Shown piece after piece: positions 1-4,417 of a stretch of DNA of 5,597 bases. The position numbers and the translations under genes are program-made. The notes under the pieces were generated by a model. The model did no database searches and was not told the DNA's origin. It saw nothing but the letters and a program-made list of their open reading frames with translations. The DNA comes from Saprospiraceae bacterium. Its GTDB lineage: Bacteria > Bacteroidota > Bacteroidia > Chitinophagales > Saprospiraceae. The first letter of the stretch is position 1. Each line of letters opens with the position of its first letter. Location of the stretch: NCBI GenBank assembly GCA_007125435.1, contig SLDF01000364.1, positions 1-5,597 on the forward strand, read 5' to 3'.

Positions 1-70
1 ATGTGTCTGGATTTTTTTAATTTAGGGCACAAAATCAACTATCAATTCTAACCAATAAGAAAAAGATCAC

Positions 71-871
71 ATGAAAAAACTTAAGTTTAATATGGCATTA
101 ATTGTTATACCCTTGTCGGCTATACTTGCCTATTTTATCTATCATAACATCCTAGGTGACCCCTCGAATTTTGTGGATGGTGATCCTGCAAATGAGCCAC
201 TAAATAATAACTTCTTAGGGACAATTTATAAGGGTGGACAGATTGTAATTCTATTGCTCACCTTTCAATTGATCATGTTTGCCTACGTCGTAGAAAGGTT
301 TATTGCCATAAGGTATAGCTCAGGCAAGGGAGATTTGACCAAGTTTATCAATACGATAAAGAAAAAATTGATCGATGATGATTACGAAGGTATAGTCAAA
401 GCCTGTGATGAACAGAAAGGGGCACCTGGCAATGTTGTCAAGACAGGTTTACAGACCTTTTTATCGACTAAAAAGTCAAAAGATGCAGATCAAAAAGACA
501 TTTATCTCATCCAAAAAGAGCTTGAAGAGGCAACACAATTGGAACTTCCATTGCTCAACATGAATATGTTCATATTGTCAACTATAGCGCAGATTGCGAC
601 ACTGGTGGGCCTATTAGGTACGGTGACAGGTATGATCAAAGCGTTTGCTGCTTTGGCAAGTGTCGGAGAGCCCGACGCTGTTGGTCTGGCTGCTGGTATA
701 TCGCAGGCATTGGTGACTACTGCCTTGGGTATCAGTACTGCGGCAGTAACCATCGTATTCTATAATTATTTTTCCAACAAAATAGAGCGAATCACTTATG
801 CCATAGATGAGGCTAGCTTTAGTATCATACACAGCCTGAAATTAAAATTCTACTTCGAAGATGGGCAATAA
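71..871 (+). CDS. exbB: ExbB/TolQ/MotA-family proton channel subunit of the TonB energising complex
   Basis: Inner-membrane subunit that, with ExbD, forms the proton channel driving TonB. The 266-residue product has an N-terminal hydrophobic helix (about residues 8-28), a second one (about 55-80), a cytoplasmic stretch rich in Lys/Asp/Glu (about 83-160), and two C-terminal helices (about 163-195 and 204-234). The family signature is clear: GLLGTVTGMIKAF at 180-192 and ALVTTALGIS at 213-222, including the channel-lining Thr. The extra N-terminal helix makes it longer than E. coli ExbB in its N-terminal part, which is usual for Bacteroidota members. The ATG at 71 is chosen because it directly precedes the first helix; an A-rich stretch lies upstream but no strong Shine-Dalgarno. 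It is the first gene of an exbB-exbD-exbD-tonB run and its end overlaps the next gene by 11 bases. TolQ or a gliding-motor subunit is less likely, because tonB is in the same operon. Confidence 0.93.
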   Translation: MKKLKFNMALIVIPLSAILAYFIYHNILGDPSNFVDGDPANEPLNNNFLGTIYKGGQIVILLLTFQLIMFAYVVERFIAIRYSSGKGDLTKFINTIKKKLIDDDYEGIVKACDEQKGAPGNVVKTGLQTFLSTKKSKDADQKDIYLIQKELEEATQLELPLLNMNMFILSTIAQIATLVGLLGTVTGMIKAFAALASVGEPDAVGLAAGISQALVTTALGISTAAVTIVFYNYFSNKIERITYAIDEASFSIIHSLKLKFYFEDGQ

Positions 872-1469
872 TCGCATACAACGGCCTAAAACTCCAGAGT
901 TAGACATGAACCCCATGGTTGATATGGCTTTCTTGTTGGTGACCTTTTTCTTGTTGGCGACAACATTTAAAACGGCTGACCCCGCGCGGGTTGTTGTACC
1001 AAAGTCTGTATCTAATGTGGAATTACCTGAGAATAAGGTAATTTCTATTACATTGTCCAGAGATGGTCGAGCTTTTATGGGGCTAGGCGATGTTGAAGCA
1101 AGATCTAGGTGGTTAGAAAAGGTAGCAGGTATATATCAAATAGAATTGTCCGATATAGATAGAGAAGTATTTTCTTCTTTATCGGGTTTTGGAGTGCCAT
1201 CATCTGAATTGAACAATTTTCTTCGGCTGCCATCAGATCAGAGAAATCAGATGCAGCAGCCAGGTATTCCAATTGATAGTACGCTGAATGAACTGGGAGA
1301 CTGGCTGGTGATGGCCAGGGTCGTCCTACCTCGATCTCGTGTTGTCATCAAAGCTGATCGACTCACACCATATAAGTATGTAGACGAAATCATCAATACA
1401 CTGACTAAAAACAACATACTGAGATTTAATCTGATTACTGAAAGTAAACGCCTTGATAATGGAGAATGA
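861..1469 (+). CDS. exbD: ExbD/TolR-family biopolymer transport protein, first copy
   Basis: Single-pass inner-membrane partner of ExbB that carries the proton-accepting aspartate and a periplasmic domain. In the 202-residue product a short cytoplasmic N-terminus leads to PELDMNPMVDMAFLLVTFF (12-30). Asp21 sits at the position of the essential membrane Asp of ExbD/TolR, and the helix spans about 18-36. The periplasmic part has the usual first strand block (about 43-72, VVVPKSV to ISITLSRDGR) and the last block (about 145-198, with VVIKADRLTPYKYVDEIINTL). Between them lies an extra segment of roughly 70 residues (about 75-145, including FGVPSSELNNFLRLP). This makes it longer than the roughly 140-residue proteobacterial ExbD. 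The start ATG lies inside the exbB end (11-base overlap), suggesting coupled translation. A second, different ExbD follows at once, so the complex may use two non-identical ExbD chains; that is inference. Confidence 0.92.
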   Translation: MGNNRIQRPKTPELDMNPMVDMAFLLVTFFLLATTFKTADPARVVVPKSVSNVELPENKVISITLSRDGRAFMGLGDVEARSRWLEKVAGIYQIELSDIDREVFSSLSGFGVPSSELNNFLRLPSDQRNQMQQPGIPIDSTLNELGDWLVMARVVLPRSRVVIKADRLTPYKYVDEIINTLTKNNILRFNLITESKRLDNGE

Positions 1470-1983
1470 ATTCTATAATCCAATAAAAGAAGGCAGGAGT
1501 GCAAAGTTTAAGCAAAAAGCTTCTATCACGACAGATATGAATGCTATGGTTGATTTGGCATTTTTATTGTTGACTTTCTTTATGTTGACGACCACTATGG
1601 TCAAGCCGAAGGTTATTGAGTTGGTCATGCCGGTACCAGATGATGAAGATACAGAAGAAACTGTAGTGCAAACCATCAGAGAGTCCAGAGCATTGACGAT
1701 AATGGCACTGCCTGACAATGAGTTGTATTATTATACTGGATTTTCTGAGGCAGAAGCTATAGAAACAGCATACGGACCAGATGGTATCAGATCTGTATTG
1801 ATAGACCATAATGAAAGTCAAGATGACCCTATTGTAATAATAAAGGCTCACCCTGAATCTATATTTGAGAATATTATTGACCTAATAGATGAAATGAATA
1901 TCACCCGCATGGAAAGATATGCTTTTGATGAATTCGGTGACAAAGAATTTGAATTACTGTCCGATATAGGTGTAAACTTATAA
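1459..1983 (+). CDS. exbD: ExbD/TolR-family biopolymer transport protein, second copy
   Basis: Second ExbD-type subunit, 174 residues from the ATG at 1459. This start is preferred over the in-frame TTG at 1453 because it reproduces the 11-base overlap seen at the previous junction. The N-terminus is cytoplasmic and basic (RSAKFKQKASITTDMNAMVD). Asp32 falls at the conserved channel position, followed by the hydrophobic helix LAFLLLTFFMLTTT (33-46). The periplasmic part is acidic early (PDDEDTEET at 60-68) and ends with the usual final block, DDPIVIIKAHPESIFENIIDLIDEMNI at about 122-148. It shares the MxxMVDxAFLL core with the upstream ExbD but lacks that protein's roughly 70-residue insert, so the two are diverged paralogues and not a recent duplicate. 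It would associate with the ExbB pentamer and TonB at the inner membrane. tonB begins 7 bases after its stop. Confidence 0.91.
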   Translation: MENEFYNPIKEGRSAKFKQKASITTDMNAMVDLAFLLLTFFMLTTTMVKPKVIELVMPVPDDEDTEETVVQTIRESRALTIMALPDNELYYYTGFSEAEAIETAYGPDGIRSVLIDHNESQDDPIVIIKAHPESIFENIIDLIDEMNITRMERYAFDEFGDKEFELLSDIGVNL

Positions 1984-1990
1984 ATAAACA

Positions 1991-2806
1991 ATGCAAGACT
2001 CCAAGCTTCAAAATAATACTATTGAATCCTACATATTTGATGGGAAGAATACTGATTATGGCGCATATCAGCTTCGCCAAAAGGTCAATAAAAATATGGC
2101 TAAAGGAGTTTTAATTGGTATGGGAATCCTCACGCTGGTCTATGCGGTACCATTACTAATAGATTACTTTTTCGCTGACAAGCAGGATATGAGACAGGTG
2201 GAAGCTGAGGTTACACCCTTTTCGGAATTGACAGCCCCTCCACCAATTCCACCTGAGCCTAAACCTCCTGAACCAATCAAAGCGCCGCCAAAAGTGGCTA
2301 CTCAAAAATTTGTTAGACCAGAGCTCAAGCCGGATGAGGAAGTCATAGATGAAGAACTGATACCAACGGTTACTGAGCTACAAATTTCTAATCCGGGTAG
2401 AGAAACCAGAGAAGGTACAGGCGACATTCACGCTGACTATATTCCTCAAGTAATCGTAGAGGAGCCACCGCCACCGCCGCCTAAAGAAGAAATATATTCT
2501 TATGTGGAGCAATTTCCCGAGTTTCCTGGTGGTGAGCGTGCTATGCAGGAGTATATCTCCAAAAATATACGGTATCCTCCACCTGCATTAGCTGCCGGAA
2601 TAGAAGGTGTAGTAGTTGTTCAGTTTGTTGTTTGGCGTGATGGCTCGATAAGGGACATTAATATTGCAAGAGACATAGGTGGTGGCTGCGGACAGGAAGC
2701 TGTAAGGATTATATCTTCAATGCCTACCTGGAATCCGGGTGAGCAAAACGGTAGACCTGTATCAGTAAAATATACGCTACCTATTAGGTTTAGAATGCTG
2801 AATTAG
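1991..2806 (+). CDS. tonB: TonB energy transducer
   Basis: Couples the ExbB/ExbD motor to outer-membrane TonB-dependent transporters across the periplasm. The 271-residue product has three clear parts. A cytoplasmic N-terminus carries SYIFDGKNTDYGAYQLRQ (13-30), a motif typical of Bacteroidota TonB proteins, and is followed by one membrane helix (about 37-61). A periplasmic linker has two proline-rich runs: PPPIPPEPKPPEPIKAPP (83-100) and a six-proline run at 159-164. The C-terminal TonB domain (about 172-271) contains FPEFPGGERAMQEYISKNI, RYPPPALAAGIEG, the WRDGSIRDINI turn, and a final strand ending PIRFRML. All are intact, so it should be functional. It follows exbD by 7 bases (TAAATAAACAATG), with A-rich sequence instead of a Shine-Dalgarno. 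Length and domain order are normal for the phylum. It is the last obvious member of the transducer operon. Confidence 0.95.
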   Translation: MQDSKLQNNTIESYIFDGKNTDYGAYQLRQKVNKNMAKGVLIGMGILTLVYAVPLLIDYFFADKQDMRQVEAEVTPFSELTAPPPIPPEPKPPEPIKAPPKVATQKFVRPELKPDEEVIDEELIPTVTELQISNPGRETREGTGDIHADYIPQVIVEEPPPPPPKEEIYSYVEQFPEFPGGERAMQEYISKNIRYPPPALAAGIEGVVVVQFVVWRDGSIRDINIARDIGGGCGQEAVRIISSMPTWNPGEQNGRPVSVKYTLPIRFRMLN

Positions 2807-2854
2807 GCACATGGATTTACAATTGTAGGTTTATCATGAATGCATACTGTCTAA

Positions 2855-3109
2855 ATGGCCCATGAACCGGTAATTAATCAGAAATTGAGTCAAAACTGTT
2901 TTACTATGCAGGCCAATAGAGTGTTTTTTATTTGGGTCAAAATGCTGGTGTTTTTGACACTTGCTGTATTTCTGTTGCTCTTTGGTAAATCATATTTTTC
3001 AATGCCTGATGTGGTCAGAAAGACATTAACGGTTTTACTATTTTTATTTGCTGCACTTCGAGCATTTGAGTTGTATCAGTTTTATAAGTACAAAAATAAG
3101 ATAGGGTAA
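2855..3109 (+). CDS. Small two-helix membrane protein of unknown function
   Basis: I do not recognise this family. The 84-residue product has a polar N-terminus (about 1-22), a hydrophobic helix (about 23-44, VFFIWVKMLVFLTLAVFLLLFG), a short loop containing SMPDVVRK, and a second helix (about 56-70, KTLTVLLFLFAALRAF). It ends in a basic, aromatic tail, ELYQFYKYKNKIG. This predicts a small hairpin-type inner-membrane protein. An internal ATG at 2906 would give a 67-residue protein starting just before the first helix, and I cannot choose firmly between the two. It lies 48 bases after tonB on the same strand with no terminator between, so it may be the operon's fifth gene, but a link to TonB function is only inferred from position. 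Its last codons and stop form the left arm of the 3101-3133 hairpin. Hydrophobic codon runs and an intact frame argue that it is real. Confidence 0.6.
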   Translation: MAHEPVINQKLSQNCFTMQANRVFFIWVKMLVFLTLAVFLLLFGKSYFSMPDVVRKTLTVLLFLFAALRAFELYQFYKYKNKIG

Positions 3110-3133
3110 TACAAAATAGATGTATTACCCTAT
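3101..3133 (-). terminator. Perfect 13-bp hairpin between convergent genes, likely terminator of the sigma gene
   Basis: Arms 3101-3113 and 3121-3133 are exact reverse complements (ATAGGGTAATACA / TGTATTACCCTAT) with a 7-base loop. Read on the minus strand, the stem is followed by CTTATTTTTG, a U-rich tail, so it fits an intrinsic terminator for the sigma gene ending at 3173. On the plus strand there is no U-tract, so termination of the tonB-side transcript here would be weaker. The stop codon of the small membrane protein (3107-3109) lies inside the left arm. Confidence 0.72.
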
Positions 3134-3172
3134 ATGACATTATGAACGAACTATATTGTGATAGTGTAGTAT

Positions 3173-3724
3173 TTAGTTGAGAGATGTCTTTGCGTCTTTA
3201 TCTAGAGGGAGGAATAAATTGTCATATTTTCTATGAATTTGATCTTTCAACTCTTTTCTTGCAAAGAAAATACGACTCTTTACTGTTCCTAATGGTAGCT
3301 CGAGATGGTCTGCTATTTCTTGATACTTGAATCCTTCGTAGTGCATGACGAAAGGCACTTTAAGTGAATCATCCAAACTGTCAATCATATAGTTAAGCTC
3401 TGCCATCAAAATATTGGATCCAGATTCATTACGAACTGTTTGTTTACCAGAGTTTATGTAATGGTTGTTGTCAGTCGAATCCATAATGGTATTGGCCTTC
3501 ATCTTCTTCCTGTAGTTATTAATGAAGATGTTTTTCATTATGGTAAACAACCATGCTTTAAAATTGGTGCCAGGTCTAAATTTGTCTCTATTGGTCATCG
3601 CTCTGTAGGCGGTTTCCTGAAATAAATCTTTGGCATCCTCTACGTTTTTTGTCAAGCTGTAGGCAAATGAATGCAAGATTCTAGATAACTTATCGAAATT
3701 GTCATTGAATTCTATTGTTGACAT
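3173..3724 (-). CDS. ECF (sigma-70 family) RNA polymerase sigma factor
   Basis: Alternative sigma factor that would redirect RNA polymerase to its own promoter set. The 183-residue product contains only regions 2 and 4, as in ECF sigma factors. Region 2 spans about 10-76, with the core-binding DAKDLFQETAYRAM (30-43) and the promoter-melting/-10 helix FKAWLFTIMKNIFINNYRK (55-73). Region 4 spans about 107-160, with the helix-turn-helix YQEIADHLELPLGTVKSRIF (134-153) followed by FARKELK. The linker (about 77-105) is Asn/Ser-rich. The ATG at 3722-3724 fits region 2 without truncation, and a strong Bacteroidota-type promoter lies 33-63 bases upstream. No anti-sigma gene (FecR or zinc-binding type) and no SusC/FecA-like receptor adjoins it, so it appears to be a stand-alone ECF factor whose control may be transcriptional. 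Its regulon cannot be read from the sequence. Confidence 0.93.
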   Translation of the reverse strand: MSTIEFNDNFDKLSRILHSFAYSLTKNVEDAKDLFQETAYRAMTNRDKFRPGTNFKAWLFTIMKNIFINNYRKKMKANTIMDSTDNNHYINSGKQTVRNESGSNILMAELNYMIDSLDDSLKVPFVMHYEGFKYQEIADHLELPLGTVKSRIFFARKELKDQIHRKYDNLFLPLDKDAKTSLN

Positions 3725-3756
3725 AATATATTGTTTAATGATTTGTAATGATGATA

Positions 3757-3787
3757 CAAATATACACGTTTGTTTAACAAAAACAAA
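3757..3787 (-). promoter_or_regulatory. Bacteroidota-type promoter of the sigma-factor gene
   Basis: On the minus strand, TTTG (3784-3787) is separated by 19 bases from TATATTTG (3757-3764). This is an exact match to the Bacteroidota primary-sigma promoter pattern, -33 TTG/TTTG and -7 TAnnTTTG. Transcription would start near 3750, giving a leader of roughly 25-30 bases before the ATG at 3724. The spacer is largely filled by a 13-bp near-palindrome (3769-3781), a natural position for a repressor site. Confidence 0.65.
3769..3781. promoter_or_regulatory. Near-palindromic 13-bp candidate operator, copy 1
   Basis: TTTGTTTAACAAA consists of 6-bp arms TTTGTT and AACAAA around one central base. It sits between the -33 and -7 boxes of the sigma-gene promoter and recurs exactly at 3951-3963. 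Position and symmetry suggest a dimeric regulator site; which protein binds is unknown. In such AT-rich DNA, chance cannot be fully excluded. Confidence 0.4.
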
Positions 3788-3909
3788 CTAACAATTAAAC
3801 AAAAAGCATTATTTTCAAGCCTTATTGATATAATTATAAATTATATAATGTATAAATAACAGATAAACATCTAATAGTGAAATAATTGTTTCTTGTTAAA
3901 ATCCTGTTA

Positions 3910-3931
3910 ATTTTCATTTTAAAATGAAAAT
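3910..3931. repeat. 22-bp perfect AT-rich palindrome
   Basis: The core TTTTCATTTTAAAATGAAAA (3911-3930) is a perfect palindrome with no loop, extended by one A-T pair on each side. It lies about 190 bases upstream of the sigma gene start and far from any gene end, so it is unlikely to be a terminator. It could be a protein-binding site, a cruciform or a DNA-bending site; function is unknown. Confidence 0.5.
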
Positions 3932-3950
3932 AGCTATTAATTACATATTT

Positions 3951-3963
3951 TTTGTTTAACAAA
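3951..3963. promoter_or_regulatory. Near-palindromic 13-bp candidate operator, copy 2
   Basis: This is an exact second copy of TTTGTTTAACAAA, 182 bases from copy 1. Its right end overlaps TACATTTG on the minus strand (3960-3967), the -7 box of a possible second promoter of the sigma gene. Finding the same 13-mer beside two promoter-like sequences strengthens the operator reading, but this remains inference. Confidence 0.38.
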
Positions 3964-3987
3964 TGTACTTTTAACACTGCTTAACAA
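3960..3987 (-). promoter_or_regulatory. Possible distal promoter of the sigma-factor gene
   Basis: On the minus strand, TTG (3985-3987) is followed after 17 bases by TACATTTG (3960-3967), which fits the -7 consensus TAnnTTTG with spacing at the low end of the accepted range. A transcript from here would have a leader of about 230 bases before the sigma gene. It is a weaker case than the proximal promoter because the -33 element is only a trinucleotide. Confidence 0.3.
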
Positions 3988-4050
3988 TGCACAAATTGTG
4001 TTTAAGTTAGACAGGAAACTATTGTTAAGTCAAATATTGCTTTTTACTTG

Positions 4051-4300
4051 CTAGTGGGGTTTAGCTATGGACTGAGTGCATCAGTGCTGCGAAAGGGTCC
4101 CCCCAATAGTCTTTCGGTTTTAAGTGATATTATTTTTTACTATTGTCTTTCTATCAAATCTGGTCATTTGGGGGGAGACCGAATGAGGTTACGAATGAGG
4201 GCCGAACGAACAGTGAGCCCTGTAGCATAACGACCCTTGCCCACATCTTCCCTCCACAATATTTTGGGGAGGGAAGATGTGGGCAAGGGTGATGCCCAAC
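4051..4300. repeat. GC-rich intergenic element with nested inverted and direct repeats, no gene
   Basis: Base composition jumps from about 20% G+C on the left to about 48% here (120 of 250 bases). There is no credible coding sequence: the only frames open across it are short, lack domains and depend on the repeats. It contains an imperfect inverted repeat GGTCCCCCCAA (4096-4106) / TTGGGGGGAGACC (4168-4180), two copies of CGAATGAGG 12 bases apart (4180, 4192) with a related CGAACGAACAGTGAG (4203-4217), and a long perfect hairpin at the right end. This suggests a dispersed intergenic repeat or the remnant of a non-autonomous mobile element, or less likely a structured RNA. The boundaries are judged from composition only; no target-site duplication was found. 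Confidence 0.45.
4233..4290. repeat. 23-bp perfect inverted repeat (long hairpin)
   Basis: Arms 4233-4255 and 4268-4290 are exact reverse complements, beginning ACCCTTGCCCACATC and ending GATGTGGGCAAGGGT. A 12-base middle can pair further as CAA/TTG after one A-G mismatch. Neither strand has a U-tract after the stem and no gene ends nearby, since it lies between divergent genes, so an ordinary terminator is unlikely. A smaller alternative hairpin, TGGGCA / TGCCCA (4280-4285, 4293-4298), would compete with the right arm. It is 127 bases upstream of the lpxK start. Confidence 0.6.
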
Positions 4301-4405
4301 AAAAAGAGAAATATCTTATAAAAAGTCCTTTGACCATTATGTTTATAGTATTTACGTGAATAGACATTCTTTGGATTGTTCGGCATGCAAAAATATTTTA
4401 TGTCT

Positions 4406-4413
4406 TACCTTTG
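4406..4413 (+). promoter_or_regulatory. Possible -7 element of the lpxK promoter
   Basis: TACCTTTG matches the Bacteroidota -7 consensus TAnnTTTG and ends four bases before the lpxK ATG at 4418. No TTG is present at the usual 17-23 base distance upstream (the nearest is at 4376-4378, 27 bases away), so the match is incomplete. If it is real, the transcript would begin at or within a few bases of the ATG, giving a leaderless or nearly leaderless mRNA. Confidence 0.25.
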
Positions 4414-4417
4414 TATA

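Larger units (their letters stand above)
3725..4050. other. AT-rich intergenic control region upstream of the sigma gene
   Basis: This stretch has no coding potential. Positions 3721-4020 contain about 61 G or C in 300 bases (about 20%), far below the flanking genes. Besides the promoters, the two 13-bp sites and the 22-bp palindrome listed separately, it has seven TTAACA/TGTTAA hexamers: 3774, 3894, 3905, 3956, 3971, 3981 and 4023. Two same-orientation pairs of these are spaced 11 and 10 bases apart, about one helical turn. No DnaA-box cluster was found, so it is not read as an origin. Confidence 0.55.

Noticed and set aside
18..25. TAATTTAG as a -7 promoter element for exbB
   Set aside because: One conserved base differs from TAnnTTTG, and the -33 region would lie at or beyond the window edge, so it cannot be supported.
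1..51. Open frame at the left edge, possibly the tail of an upstream gene
   Set aside because: Only 16 codons are visible and they show no recognisable motif; the other two frames also stop early, so no call is possible.
1453..1458. TTG start for the second ExbD
   Set aside because: The ATG at 1459 is only two codons downstream, is the commoner start codon and reproduces the 11-base overlap seen at the previous junction.
2818..2827. Palindrome TACAATTGTA between tonB and the small gene
   Set aside because: Ten AT-rich bases of symmetry are common by chance, and there is no U-tract or second copy.
3440..3625. Plus-strand open frame of 61 codons
   Set aside because: It lies wholly inside the sigma factor gene on the other strand and has no protein features of its own.
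3725..4050. Replication origin, because of the AT-rich DNA with repeated short motifs
   Set aside because: No cluster of DnaA boxes (TTATNCACA) and no dnaA, dnaN or other origin-linked gene nearby.
4048..4230. Plus-strand open frame of 60 codons across the GC-rich island
   Set aside because: It needs a TTG start, has no domain or helix pattern, and its end is built from the CGAATGAGG-type repeats; it reads as repeat DNA, not a gene.
4233..4290. Intrinsic terminator reading of the long hairpin
   Set aside because: No U-tract follows the stem on either strand, and no gene ends near it because the flanking genes diverge.
4164..4386. Two overlapping minus-strand open frames (65 and 67 codons)
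   Set aside because: Both run through the perfect hairpin, are in different frames of the same bases, and show no protein-like pattern.
4376..4417. Upstream starts for LpxK (TTG 4376, ATG 4385, ATG 4400)
   Set aside because: They add residues in front of the hydrophobic N-terminal segment that the family does not usually have; the ATG at 4418 gives the expected N-terminus.
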